Source: Streptomyces actinomycinicus
GTDB lineage: Bacteria; Actinomycetota; Actinomycetes; Streptomycetales; Streptomycetaceae
Assembly: GCF_016741775.1 (NCBI RefSeq)
Contig: NZ_JAERRK010000023.1
Location: 62,001-126,000, forward strand
Length of the DNA stretch: 64,000 nt
Direction of reading: 5' to 3'
The position numbers and the translations under genes were made by a program. Numbering within the stretch: the first letter of the stretch is position 1; each line of letters opens with the position of its first letter. This document shows, one piece after another, positions 1-7,982 of the stretch. Under the pieces are notes generated by a model. It was not told the origin of the DNA. It saw only the letters and a list, made by a program, of their open reading frames with translations, and did not search any database.

Positions 1-1265
1 TGACCCATCCGGGTCAGCAGCGCCGCGTACCGGGCGGACTTCTCACCGACCGGACAGGCCAGCAGCACCGGCTGCCGCTTGCTGAAGGGCAGTCCGCCGC
101 GGACGAGTTCGTCGAAGAGCTCGTCGACGATGTTGACCGATCCCTCGATGTGCAGCGCCGCGTAGGCGTGCGGGCCCCGCAGGTCCACCACGATGGGGCG
201 CGGCTCGCCCGCCGTGATCCATCGTCGGGCGTCGTCGCTACCGACGGCCTTGGCGTCAGCTTGTATCTCGGCTTCGGTGAGAGCAGCGGCGGAAGGCCCG
301 CGGAGCCGACTGCCGAGAAGCTCGGGCCGGCGCTGCCGTATGTAACTCAGATAGCTCTCGGCGCGGTCGCAGACGATGAAGACCGCTGTTTGGCGCTGCT
401 CCGAATCGGACAACTCCGCGTCCACAGCCCGCAGATGACGTACCGCGCCCTCGTAGGCGGCGCCTCCTGTCGGTCCCGACAGCAGACCGCAACGGCGTAT
501 GAGGGTCAGCATTCCGTCGATGGCCTCGTCCGAGGTGACCGACTCGATGGTGTCGTACGTCGCCGGGTCGAACAGGCCGACCTGGCGCACCTCGTCGATG
601 GTGCGGATGCCGGGTATGAAGTCGGACTTGTGGGCGACCAGGCCGAGAACGCGTACTTTCGGGTCGTGCTCGCGCAGCACCCTGGCCACGCCGGTCGACG
701 AACCGGCCGTACCCACGCAGGCGATGAACCAGTCCGGTGCCCGCCCGTCCAGGTCCTTGACGATCTCCGGCCCGGTCCCCGCCGCGTGCGCCTCGGTGTT
801 GCGCGGGTTGAAGTACTGGTCAGTGTGCACGTAGGCGCTGCCCGGTTCCGAGAGCGCCTGGTGGAAACGGGTCAGTGGATCGTCCGTGTCGGTGGGGTCG
901 AGACACTCGCTCTGCCCGGGCAGTTCCTCGATCTCGGCACCGAGCAGCAGAAGCAGCTCCTTGATCTCCGGCACCCGCATCCGGTTGGTGACGCTCTTGA
1001 ACCGCAGTCCGTGCATCCCGGCCAGCAGGGCGAGGGCCTTGGCCGTGTTGCCGCTGGAGAGTTCCACGACCGTCTCACCACCCCCGGCAGCAGCCTCGAG
1101 GAGCGGGCGCGCCATGTTCCAGGCGGGCCGGTCCTTGACCGAGCCGAAGGGGTTGAGCATCTCCAGCTTCGCGTACAGGTCGATGTGGCGCAGGCCGTGC
1201 ACGACCGGGTCGATGCGTACCAGCGGTGTGTTGCCGATGGCGTCGGTGATGCTGTCGTACCTCAT
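1..1265 (-). CDS. Cysteine-synthase-like PLP enzyme fused to a rhodanese domain (3' end outside window)
   Basis: The first part is a fold-type II PLP enzyme of the cysteine synthase family. It has the PLP lysine in NPFGSVKDR (K44), the substrate loop SSGNT (about 71-74) and the phosphate loop GTAGSSTG (185-192). From about residue 335 a rhodanese domain follows, with DLRGPHAYAALHIEGS and the active-site loop CPVGEKS (C403). About 421 codons are visible and the frame runs off base 1, so the C-terminus is missing. The ATG at 1265 overlaps the stop of the upstream Y4yA gene as ATGA, so the two are translationally coupled. Family knowledge suggests beta-replacement on an activated serine or cysteine, and rhodanese handles persulfide sulfur. 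Sulfur transfer to or from an amino-acid intermediate is inferred; the substrate is unknown. Confidence 0.85.
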   Translation of the reverse strand, partial: MRYDSITDAIGNTPLVRIDPVVHGLRHIDLYAKLEMLNPFGSVKDRPAWNMARPLLEAAAGGGETVVELSSGNTAKALALLAGMHGLRFKSVTNRMRVPEIKELLLLLGAEIEELPGQSECLDPTDTDDPLTRFHQALSEPGSAYVHTDQYFNPRNTEAHAAGTGPEIVKDLDGRAPDWFIACVGTAGSSTGVARVLREHDPKVRVLGLVAHKSDFIPGIRTIDEVRQVGLFDPATYDTIESVTSDEAIDGMLTLIRRCGLLSGPTGGAAYEGAVRHLRAVDAELSDSEQRQTAVFIVCDRAESYLSYIRQRRPELLGSRLRGPSAAALTEAEIQADAKAVGSDDARRWITAGEPRPIVVDLRGPHAYAALHIEGSVNIVDELFDELVRGGLPFSKRQPVLLACPVGEKSARYAALLTRMG

Positions 1266-2836
1266 GCCCCTTGCCCCCCGGGGTGTGTGATCGGCCAGTA
1301 CTCCTCGTCCAGGCACCAGCGCCAGGAGTCTCCCTCTCTTGTGACGGCCACGGTGCGGGCCACCGGCTGCCGTTGTGCGTGGTGGGCGTGGAAGTCCATG
1401 ACGTAGCCCGCGGTGTTGGCGAACGCCAACAGGTCGCCGGAGCGTGGCAGGCGGGGCAGGAAGACCGTGCGGCGCGTGATGAGGTCGGCCTCCAGGCAGA
1501 GGTTGCCGACGAGATGGACCCCCACCGGCCCTTCGCCGCCCTCCCCGACCCCTCCGGTGCGCGGGAGCAGTACGGGGTCGACGAGTACGCCGTGTTCCTC
1601 CAGGCTGACGTCCCCGGCATTCATGCCCAGCCGAACCAGATACCCGCCGCCGCCCTGCCCGGTGCGCCGTACGTCCAGGACCCGTGCCAGCGAGAGCCCG
1701 CACTGGTCCACGAGGGCCCGGCCCGGTTCGACGTACAGGTCGTAGAGGTGCTCGAGGAGCAGGGTGGCGGGCGGGCGGCCCAGCGAGGGCGTGGGCAGCG
1801 AGAGCAGCTCGTCGAGGTAGCCGGGACCGGCGGTGGGGCGGTACGCCGGGTAGAGGGCGGCGGCGCCGCGCACCGTGCCGCCCTCGTTGCGCAGCCCGTA
1901 GCCGTGCCCGCGCCAGGTCAGGGGCGGGCGGGTGCCGAGCACCGCCTCGGTCAGCGCGGTGGTGTACCGCTCCCACTGACCGGCGTCGGCGACGTAACCG
2001 ACTCCGAAACCCCCGCCGACGTCGATGACGCGCGGCGCCAGGCCCCGGGCGCGGCACTCGTCCATGACCACCACACAGCGCTCCAGGGCACGGACCTTCT
2101 CCGCCACGGCAGTCGTGTCCAGGTGGTAGGCGACACCCTGCAACTCGACGGCGTCACGGTGCCGTTCGAATGCGGACAGCAGCTCGCCGACCTCTCCCAC
2201 CGGGGAGCCGAAGCGGCTGCGTCGCGACAGCACCCGCACGCCCGCACGTGGCGAGTCCTCGGCCGACTCGAACGCCGAGAGCCGGAGCAGGACGTCGGTC
2301 CGGGGGAGGTCGTACTTCCTCACCATCCCGGCCAGCTGCTCCAGCTCTCCGGGTGAGTCGAGGTTCACCGTCGCCCCGACGCGGGCGGCCAGCCACAGGA
2401 ACTCCGGGTCCTTCGGTCCGGTGGCCATGATGCGGTCCGGTGTGACGCCGCAGCCCAGGGCATGCCGCAGCTCCCCCAGCGAGGCGACATCGATGCCCAC
2501 GCCGGCCGGATCCGCCGCAGCCAGCCGCCGCACCAGCGCGCTGGACCGGTTCGCCTTGTGCGCGTAGTACACCCGGCCGGCCAGGTGGTGGTCGCGGTAG
2601 ACGGCACGGAAGCGGTCGGCGTTCTCGGCGATCCGCTCCGGAAGCAGCACGTTGAGGGGTGAGCCGAGTGCGTCGACCAGGGAGTGCAGGAACGGTGGCT
2701 CGGCCAGCAGCGAGGTGAGCGGCGGCTCCAGTCGTGGTCGCAGATACAAGGGCACACCCACGACAGGCACCTTCCCTTCCCCCCTCATGCCGGCTGACCG
2801 GGCCCCCGTCAGCCGTCCGGGCGTAATCATTTCCAC
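1262..2836 (-). CDS. Y4yA-family PLP-dependent decarboxylase-like enzyme
   Basis: This is a fold-type III PLP protein related to ornithine/diaminopimelate/arginine decarboxylases. The PLP lysine lies in YYAHKANRSS (about residue 94). It is followed by the TIM-barrel glycine-rich segment VIDVGGGFGVGY and a C-terminal barrel that starts near LLLEHLYDLYVEPGRALVDQ. The overall architecture matches the Y4yA family, named after a rhizobial plasmid gene. The start is uncertain: the listed start gives 524 residues, but a GGGGAAGG ribosome site near 2775 favours a GTG about 65 bases further in, just before VPLYLRPRLEP. It is the first gene of a two-gene unit with the cysteine-synthase-rhodanese gene (ATGA overlap), so the two enzymes probably act in sequence on one amino acid. 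The substrate is not known. Confidence 0.8.
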   Translation of the reverse strand: MEMITPGRLTGARSAGMRGEGKVPVVGVPLYLRPRLEPPLTSLLAEPPFLHSLVDALGSPLNVLLPERIAENADRFRAVYRDHHLAGRVYYAHKANRSSALVRRLAAADPAGVGIDVASLGELRHALGCGVTPDRIMATGPKDPEFLWLAARVGATVNLDSPGELEQLAGMVRKYDLPRTDVLLRLSAFESAEDSPRAGVRVLSRRSRFGSPVGEVGELLSAFERHRDAVELQGVAYHLDTTAVAEKVRALERCVVVMDECRARGLAPRVIDVGGGFGVGYVADAGQWERYTTALTEAVLGTRPPLTWRGHGYGLRNEGGTVRGAAALYPAYRPTAGPGYLDELLSLPTPSLGRPPATLLLEHLYDLYVEPGRALVDQCGLSLARVLDVRRTGQGGGGYLVRLGMNAGDVSLEEHGVLVDPVLLPRTGGVGEGGEGPVGVHLVGNLCLEADLITRRTVFLPRLPRSGDLLAFANTAGYVMDFHAHHAQRQPVARTVAVTREGDSWRWCLDEEYWPITHPGGQGA

Positions 2837-3166
2837 CTACACCGGTCATTAAGCCCTCGACCGGTCGCGGCGCGGAGTTGGCCGGTGAGTGTCAGTGCGG
2901 CCTCCTCCGGCCCTGAGCGGCTTGGTGTTTACGCCAGGCTGGAGGTTGATCCTCAGTGGAGGTGGGCGACGTGCTGCGGGGCGGGCGCGGCACGCAATCG
3001 GTCGGGGAGCCTGCCGTCATCCGGCATCCCGGCCCGCGGCCAGTCGGCAACCGTCTCGGCAATCCCCGACACCCGTGTGCGGTCTCACTCATGTCGCAGC
3101 TCCGTCAGGCGCGGTGAGCGACCTGCGGGAATCCGCCACTCCCGCGAGGAGGACTGGGCCGCCCAC
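2837..3166. other. Intergenic, no gene seen
   Basis: Open frames here lack ribosome sites and recognisable protein features. The stretch lies between the start of the Y4yA operon and the S53 peptidase remnant and probably holds the operon promoter. No clear promoter boxes were made out. Confidence 0.4.
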
Positions 3167-3580
3167 ATGCCCGCGCGGGCGGAGACGGAGTCTGCGAAGA
3201 CTCGCCACCGTCGCCTCCCCGCCCTCGCCCTCACCGGACTCTTCGCCGCGCCGACGGCCGGGGCTCAGGCGGCCGCCACTCCCGCACCCCAGTAGACAAG
3301 CGACGACGCCACCTACTTCAAGCACCCGGGCGTCGCCCTCACCGTCTCCTCCGCCGACACCGCCTACTTCGCCGGGTGGTCACCCCGGGCCCGGGGTGAC
3401 CACCCGGCGAAGTACCCCTACTCCCACACCGGCAACCTGTACGACTTGGCCAGCGGCAACAACGGCCGCTGCTCGCCCTCATCCTTCTGCACCGCGGGCA
3501 CCGGCTACGACAGCCCGACCGGCCGGGGCGACCCGAACGGCACCTCCGCCTTCACCGCGGGTCACCTCAGTCGCGTAGAT
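3167..3580 (+). pseudogene. Remnant of a secreted S53 (sedolisin-type) serine peptidase
   Basis: The ATG at 3167 begins a signal-peptide-like stretch (LPALALTGLFAAPTAGAQAA) that ends at an in-frame TAG (3293-3295). In the same frame the text continues DDATYFKHPGVALTVSSADT, which resembles the segment leading to the S53 serine motif SSGDSGYG. The catalytic GDSGYG is replaced by ADTAYF. After a 50-bp perfect palindrome it resumes with YSHTGNLYDLASGNNGRCSP and GYDSPTGRGDPNGTSAF, which is the usual S53 C-terminal end. The pro-domain, most of the catalytic domain and the serine are missing. The gene is therefore dead by an internal stop and at least two deletions. The S53 assignment is by family pattern; the peptidase substrate is unknown. 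Confidence 0.7.
3365..3414. repeat. 50-bp perfect palindrome
   Basis: Two 25-base arms meet with no spacer at 3389/3390, around the core CACCCCGGGCCCGGGGTG. Every base pairs from 3365 to 3414; the next pair (3364/3415) fails. It lies inside the S53 remnant, exactly where the sequence jumps from the serine-motif region to the C-terminal region, so it probably marks the deletion junction. It could extrude a cruciform or fold into a strong hairpin. Confidence 0.9.
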
Positions 3581-3703
3581 CCCCGCGAGGTGAGTCAGAG
3601 GTGTCGGCCTGAGTCCGCGACACGGCCGTTCCCGTACTCTTCCCCAGAGCCGCCCCGCAGGTCCGGCTTCGGAGGGGGTAGGAACAACCGCTAGGGAGAC
3701 GGC

Positions 3704-5197
3704 ATGGGATCCGCTGACCGGCACAACGCCGGTGACCCGAACGGGGCCGGCGACCGGCCCGGAGCCCGCGGTGACCGTGTGAGCCGGCACGGCCACGGCT
3801 CCCAGTACGGCGGTCGTTCCGAGCCGGCCCCTGGCCCCGGCCGCGCTGGAGCGGGCGCCGGCGGCCATGGACACACGCACAGCCACAGCCATGGGCCTGC
3901 CGCGCCGGTCTCACGGCACCTTCGCCGAATCATCGCGGCGATCCTGATCCCGTTCACAGCCGCGGTCCTGGTCGGTCTGGTGGTGCTCTGGCCCGGCGGT
4001 GCCCCGTCACACAAGCGCACCGGCGTCGGTTTCGACCGGCAGACCCAACAGGCCACGGTCACCCGGGTCGCCGAGGTCAGCTGCGCGTCGGTCAACGCCT
4101 CGGGCGACACCCCGACGGGCGACACCTCCCCCGCCGAGGGCACCTCGGCGCAAGCGCAGGCCACCGGAACCTGTAAGAAGGCGACCATCCGGGTCGACAC
4201 GGGCAAGGACAAGGGCCGTACCTTCACCGAGATCGTGCAGCCCGACCAGTCGCGGCAGCTGAGCCAGGGCGAGGAGGTCGTGGTCGCCTACGAGCCCTCC
4301 GCCCCGAAGGAACTGCAGTACGCGGTGACCGACGTGAACCGGCAGTTCCCCATGGCACTCCTCGCGGGCGTCTTCGCCCTCGCGGTCGTCGTGGTGGGCA
4401 GGCTACGCGGAGTAATGGCGCTGATCGCCCTGGCCGTCAGCTTCCTGGTGCTGACGCTGTTCATCCTGCCCGCGATCCTGCAGGGCTCCGATCCCTTGCT
4501 GGTGGCGGTCGTCGGAGCGAGCGCGATCATGCTCATCGCGCTCTACATGTGCCATGGGTTGTCGGCCCGCACCTCGGTCGCGGTGCTCGGCACGCTGGTT
4601 TCCCTGCTCTTGATCGGCGTCCTCGGCTCCGAATTCATCGACTGGGCCGCACTGACCGGTGACACGGACGACAACACCGGCCTGATCCACGGCCTGTATC
4701 CGTCGATCGACATGAGCGGCCTGCTGCTGGCCGGCGTCATCATCGGTTCCCTCGGCGTCCTGGACGACGTGACGGTGACCCAGACATCGGCCGTCTGGGA
4801 ACTGCACGAGGCCAACCCGGCGATGGGCTGGCGCGGCCTGTACCGGGCGGCCATCCGCATCGGCCGCGACCACATCGCCTCCGTCGTCAACACCCTTGTC
4901 CTCGCCTACGCCGGTGCCGCACTGCCGTTGCTGCTGCTGTTCTCCATCGCGCAGAGCAGCGTCGGGACCGTGGCCAACAGCGAACTGGTGGCCGAGGAGA
5001 TCGTGCGCACCCTGGTGGGCTCGATCGGCCTGGTCGCCTCGGTCCCGATCACCACCGCGCTCGCAGCGCTGGTGGTGTCGGCAGACCGCCCCGGTCCGCA
5101 GAAGGCAACGGTGACCGCGGGTTCGACGGCGGCCGGTGGAGCGCCTGAGGGCCGGGGCTCGAGGGGACGAGGGCGTCGGCGGAAACCTTCCCGGTGA
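3704..5197 (+). CDS. YibE/F family multi-pass membrane protein
   Basis: The protein has 497 residues. The N-terminal 75 residues are Gly/Ala/Pro-rich with a His cluster (GGHGHTHSHSHG, about 57-68). A first membrane helix follows (about 80-98), then an outside domain of about 110 residues with two cysteines. After that come seven or so helices, including MALLAGVFALAVVVVGRLRG and ALIALAVSFLVLTLFILPA. The polar motif GLIHGLYPSIDMSGLLLAG and the loop GSLGVLDDVTVTQTSAVWEL are typical of YibE/F. The start has a GGGAGACGGC ribosome site. The His tract might bind metal, but this is only inferred. The molecular function of the family is not established. The gene stands alone and converges with the RheA-like gene. 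Confidence 0.85.
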   Translation: MGSADRHNAGDPNGAGDRPGARGDRVSRHGHGSQYGGRSEPAPGPGRAGAGAGGHGHTHSHSHGPAAPVSRHLRRIIAAILIPFTAAVLVGLVVLWPGGAPSHKRTGVGFDRQTQQATVTRVAEVSCASVNASGDTPTGDTSPAEGTSAQAQATGTCKKATIRVDTGKDKGRTFTEIVQPDQSRQLSQGEEVVVAYEPSAPKELQYAVTDVNRQFPMALLAGVFALAVVVVGRLRGVMALIALAVSFLVLTLFILPAILQGSDPLLVAVVGASAIMLIALYMCHGLSARTSVAVLGTLVSLLLIGVLGSEFIDWAALTGDTDDNTGLIHGLYPSIDMSGLLLAGVIIGSLGVLDDVTVTQTSAVWELHEANPAMGWRGLYRAAIRIGRDHIASVVNTLVLAYAGAALPLLLLFSIAQSSVGTVANSELVAEEIVRTLVGSIGLVASVPITTALAALVVSADRPGPQKATVTAGSTAAGGAPEGRGSRGRGRRRKPSR

Positions 5198-5274
5198 TCA
5201 TCACCACACAGGAGTGAGCGGAAGAACATCGGTGTACGCGCTCACCGGCTTGGCCATCTTCGGCAACGGACGGG

Positions 5275-5907
5275 TCAGGGGGATGTGAGGGTGTCGAGCC
5301 GGGCGGCGAGGCCGGGGTGGGCGGCGGCCAGGTGGGGGCGAGTGGCGGTCAGAGGGGCGATGAGGTCGGCGGGGTCGTCGTGGGCGAGGGCCGCGTGCAG
5401 CTCGTCGAGCGGGCCGCGGGCGGCGGCAGGCAGGTCGGTGAGGGCGGTGATCTGTCCGGCGAGGCGGCGCAGCTCGCCGGCGTGGGTGCGGGCCCAGGTG
5501 GCGGTGATGCGTCGGGCGGCCCGGGCCTGGCGGGCGGCTGTCACGCGCTGCTCGCCGGTGGTCCCCGCTGGGCCGGGGCGGCCGCGCAGGTAACGGCGTT
5601 CGGCTGCCTGGCGGCTGGCGACGCCGAGGGGGCGGGCGAGGTCGGCCCAGCTGGCCCCCGCGTCGCGGGCGGTTTCGATGAGGCTGGTCTCCCACCCGGC
5701 GAGTTCCTCGCGCACCTGCCGCAGCAGCATCAGGGAGGCCAGCGCCTGCTCCGGCCTGGGGCCTGGCCCGTCGGGCGTGTCGGGAGAGTTTCGCTGGGCG
5801 CCGCGCAGAGCGTCGTCCATGGCGTTGAGGGCCGCCGCTGCGGCGAGGAACGACGCCGGACTGTGGACGTCCGTGCTGGTCGTGGATGGCTGGTCGGCCG
5901 CGGTCAC
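5275..5907 (-). CDS. rheA: RheA-like hsp18 transcriptional repressor
   Basis: The product has 210 residues and begins with GTG. The middle part (LAGWETSLIETARDAGASWA, then LARPLGVASRQAAERRYLRG, about 70-108) reads as a helix-turn-helix. The rest is Ala/Leu/Arg-rich and helical. It is divergent from a small heat-shock protein gene 129 bp away. The gap holds two sites of the form TGTCATC-N5-GATGACA, which is the operator reported for RheA, the thermosensing repressor of hsp18 in Streptomyces albus. The identification rests on gene layout, operator and size, and I did not compare the protein directly. It would repress hsp18 and its own gene at normal temperature. Confidence 0.72.
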   Translation of the reverse strand: MTAADQPSTTSTDVHSPASFLAAAAALNAMDDALRGAQRNSPDTPDGPGPRPEQALASLMLLRQVREELAGWETSLIETARDAGASWADLARPLGVASRQAAERRYLRGRPGPAGTTGEQRVTAARQARAARRITATWARTHAGELRRLAGQITALTDLPAAARGPLDELHAALAHDDPADLIAPLTATRPHLAAAHPGLAARLDTLTSP

Positions 5908-5924
5908 GGGAACCTCCCTCGGAT

Positions 5925-5969
5925 TGTCATCACGTTGACGACACCATGTTTGTCATCCATTGGATGACA
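5925..5969. promoter_or_regulatory. Two RheA-type operators in the hsp18/rheA gap
   Basis: The hsp18-proximal site (5951-5969) is TGTCATC-CATTG-GATGACA, a perfect inverted repeat with nine-base arms. The rheA-proximal site (5925-5943) is TGTCATC-ACGTT-GACGACA, one mismatch from perfect. The centres are 26 bp apart, about two and a half helix turns. The sites sit between the divergent starts, so bound repressor could cover both promoters. The consensus is from published work on RheA; binding here is inferred. Confidence 0.75.
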
Positions 5970-6035
5970 TGTTACAACGGTGTCAGTGAGGCGCATTGGC
6001 AGCAACTGCCTGAACCTGCTGGAGGTGTTTTCACG

Positions 6036-6467
6036 ATGTTGATGCGCACTGACCCCTTCCGCGAGCTTGACCGGCTGTCCCAGCAGCTGATGGGACCGGG
6101 CACCTGGTCCCGCCCGTCGCCGATGCCGATGGACGCCTACCGCGAGGGCGACGCGTACGTGGTGGCCTTCGACCTGCCTGGTGTCGCTGCGGACGCGATC
6201 GACATCGACGTCGAGCGGAACATGCTCACCGTCAAGGCCGAACGCCGACCGGTGGCGAAGGCCGACGACGTGCAGATGGAGCTGTCCGAGCGGCCGCTGG
6301 GCTCCTTTTCCCGGCAGATCGTGCTCGCAGACACCCTCGACACCGAGCACATCCAGGCCGACTACGACGCGGGCGTGCTCACCCTGCGCATCCCGATCGC
6401 CGAGCGCGCCAAGCCCCGCAAGATCTCCATCGGCGTCGGCTCCAGCCGCAAGGAGATCTCCGGCTGA
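6036..6467 (+). CDS. hsp18: Hsp20/alpha-crystallin small heat-shock protein (Hsp18 type)
   Basis: This is a 143-residue ATP-independent holdase chaperone that binds unfolding proteins during heat stress. An N-terminal RTDPFRELDRLSQQL stretch is followed by an alpha-crystallin domain (about 38-130) containing YVVAFDLPGV, the ADYDAGVLTLRIP block and a C-terminal tail. The start is the ATG with GGAGGTG nine bases upstream; a longer in-frame reading back to 5886 would run through the operators. It is divergent from the RheA-like repressor and followed by a strong hairpin. Heat induction by derepression is expected from the two operators. Confidence 0.92.
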   Translation: MLMRTDPFRELDRLSQQLMGPGTWSRPSPMPMDAYREGDAYVVAFDLPGVAADAIDIDVERNMLTVKAERRPVAKADDVQMELSERPLGSFSRQIVLADTLDTEHIQADYDAGVLTLRIPIAERAKPRKISIGVGSSRKEISG

Positions 6468-6479
6468 GACCCGCCGGAC

Positions 6480-6530
6480 GGGTGCGGAGGGCGGGCGCCC
6501 GATCTCCCCCTCACCCCGCCCTCCGCACCC
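6480..6530 (+). terminator. Hairpin terminator after hsp18
   Basis: A perfect 16-base stem pairs GGGTGCGGAGGGCGGG (6480-6495) with CCCGCCCTCCGCACCC (6515-6530). The loop is 19 bases. The hairpin begins 12 bases past the hsp18 stop and has no T-tract, as is common for Streptomyces. Confidence 0.75.
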
Positions 6531-6555
6531 CTGTGGGCAGTCCGAAGAGGAAACG

Positions 6556-6745
6556 GTGGCGGCCGAGATGACTCTGCGACGCGAAGCGTTCCTCGGCCAC
6601 GTGCAGGACCGCGGCGAATACGGCACCGCCGAGGCCCCGAGCGCGCCGCCCGCGTGGTGCTCGCGCTGCTGGGGCAGATCCTGCTCCAGCTCCCCGCCGG
6701 CTACGACCCTCTCTTCGGCTGCCCCCCGCCCACCTTGACCACGAC
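6556..6745 (+). pseudogene. Decayed DUF2267 gene
   Basis: The frame starting at GTG 6556 (or ATG 6568) reads MTLRREAFLGHVQDRGEYGT, a typical DUF2267 N-terminus. Around 6640 the homologous reading shifts one frame to RVVLALLGQILLQLPAGYDP, then degenerates. The remnant is about 60 codons, roughly half of the usual 130-150. The homologous text also jumps straight from the first helix pair to the C-terminal LPxGYxxLFG motif, so an internal deletion accompanies the frameshift. An intact DUF2267 gene follows directly, so this is a decayed neighbour copy. Confidence 0.65.
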
Positions 6746-6807
6746 GGGTGGCGCCGCACCCACGGCACCGCCCCACCCATCCCGGCTCACGAAAGGCATG
6801 CACCCCA

Positions 6808-7251
6808 GTGATCTCCGACGCGCGCGTACCGCTTGAGCACCAGCAGCCGTACGGGACGGCGTATGAGCAGATGCTGGAGAAGGTCCGCTACGAGGGCGCC
6901 TACCCCACCCGCGAGCGGGCCGACGAAGCAGTCCGCCTGGTCCTCGCGGGACTGGGGCGCCAGCTGACCGGCGACGAACGCGTCGATCTCGCCGCCTGTC
7001 TGCCCTGGGAGGCAGCCCGAGTGCTGACCGCACAGATCCCCGACACCCGGCCGCTGAATGGCTGGGGCTTCGTGAAGGACCTCGCAGCCCGCACCGGCGC
7101 CTCCCTGGCCACCACCCGCTGGGACACCGGATCCGTCTTCACGGCCGTCGCCGCCCACGCCGGCCCCGACCTCATCACCCGCATCCTGCGCCGGCTCCCC
7201 ACCGGCTACGCCCTGCTGTTCGGCCGCGCCGAACTCACCCCCGCCGCGTAG
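6808..7251 (+). CDS. DUF2267 domain protein
   Basis: The product has 147 residues from GTG 6808, with an AAAGG site 11 bases upstream; no ATG lies in frame nearby. The whole chain is one DUF2267 domain. It opens with YGTAYEQMLEKVRYEGAYPT, then REEADEA-like helix text, LAACLPWEAARVLTAQIPDT, and closes with ITRILRRLPTGYALLFGRAE. DUF2267 proteins are small helical proteins of unknown role, often found next to Hsp20 genes in actinobacteria, as here. A link to stress is inferred from this context only. Confidence 0.8.
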   Translation: MISDARVPLEHQQPYGTAYEQMLEKVRYEGAYPTRERADEAVRLVLAGLGRQLTGDERVDLAACLPWEAARVLTAQIPDTRPLNGWGFVKDLAARTGASLATTRWDTGSVFTAVAAHAGPDLITRILRRLPTGYALLFGRAELTPAA

Positions 7252-7401
7252 GCGGCGAGCGCATCGCAGACGTGCCGGTAAGTGGCTGTCTGGTTTACCT
7301 GTTTACCGGCCATCCGCCAGAACCAAATGATCACGCAGAGAACTGGCCGACCAGAGACATCAGGCGCTTGACGCCTGGGTGCAGCCTGTCAGGAGGCGAA
7401 C

Positions 7402-7743
7402 ATGACGGAGCACAGTGAGGACGATCCTTCACTGTTCGACGCCGACCAACTCGGGCCGGAACAACTTGCCGGCAAGATCGGCCAGTTGCAGCGGGAAATC
7501 GGCCAGCTGCAGGAGGCCGTGGTCTCGCATGCTGTGATCGACCAGGCCATCGGTGTAGTCGTATCTCTCGGTGGCCTTCCTCCCGACCAGGGTTTTGGCG
7601 TTCTGCGGACGGTTTCCCAGACGACGAACATCAAACTGCGGGACGTCGCGGAACAGATCGTCGGCTGGCCCGCCAGCAAAGAACTGTCCGACGACATCCG
7701 ACAGGCCCTGCAGGCCGCTCTGTCCCAGGCGGGCTCTGCCTGA
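7402..7743 (+). CDS. Short ANTAR-domain RNA-binding protein
   Basis: The product has 113 residues. Residues 18-50 form a Gln/Glu/Leu-rich coiled coil (LAGKIGQLQREIGQLQEAV). Residues 45-95 form the ANTAR three-helix unit: VIDQAIGVVVSLGGLPPDQG, then FGVLRTVSQTTNIKLRDVAE. ANTAR domains bind paired hairpins in nascent RNA and prevent termination. There is no GAF or receiver domain, so the signal input must come from a partner or from dimerisation. The ribosome site GGAGGCGAAC precedes the ATG. No neighbour clearly belongs with it and the target RNA is unknown. Confidence 0.82.
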   Translation: MTEHSEDDPSLFDADQLGPEQLAGKIGQLQREIGQLQEAVVSHAVIDQAIGVVVSLGGLPPDQGFGVLRTVSQTTNIKLRDVAEQIVGWPASKELSDDIRQALQAALSQAGSA

Positions 7744-7823
7744 ACACGGGTGAGCAATAGTCCTCGGATTCGTGTTGGGCGAACCGGTTGCGGCGGGCGT
7801 TGGCCTCTGCAGACCAGCAGAAC

Positions 7824-7982
7824 CAGCACCGCGGCACCGAGGATCTGCTGGGTGCGCGCGTCGATCACGGCCTTCATGAAACCGCGCGTCTCCGCGGTCT
7901 CGAGGGCCCGGACGACAGCGCTCACGGGCAGCTTGGCGACGCGGACCGAGCGGTTCTGCTCCCTGGCCCGCCGCTCGGTCAT
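7824..7982 (-). pseudogene. Fragment of a flavoprotein disulfide reductase (mercuric reductase-like)
   Basis: The minus strand reads MTERRAREQNRSVRVAKLPV and ETRGFMKAVIDARTQQILGA. This is the dimerisation-domain segment of class I pyridine-nucleotide disulfide oxidoreductases such as mercuric reductase. Only about 53 residues are left. The FAD and NADPH domains and the C-terminal catalytic His-Glu region are absent. After AAVL the text becomes unrelated, so both ends are lost and the fragment cannot be functional. Confidence 0.6.
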
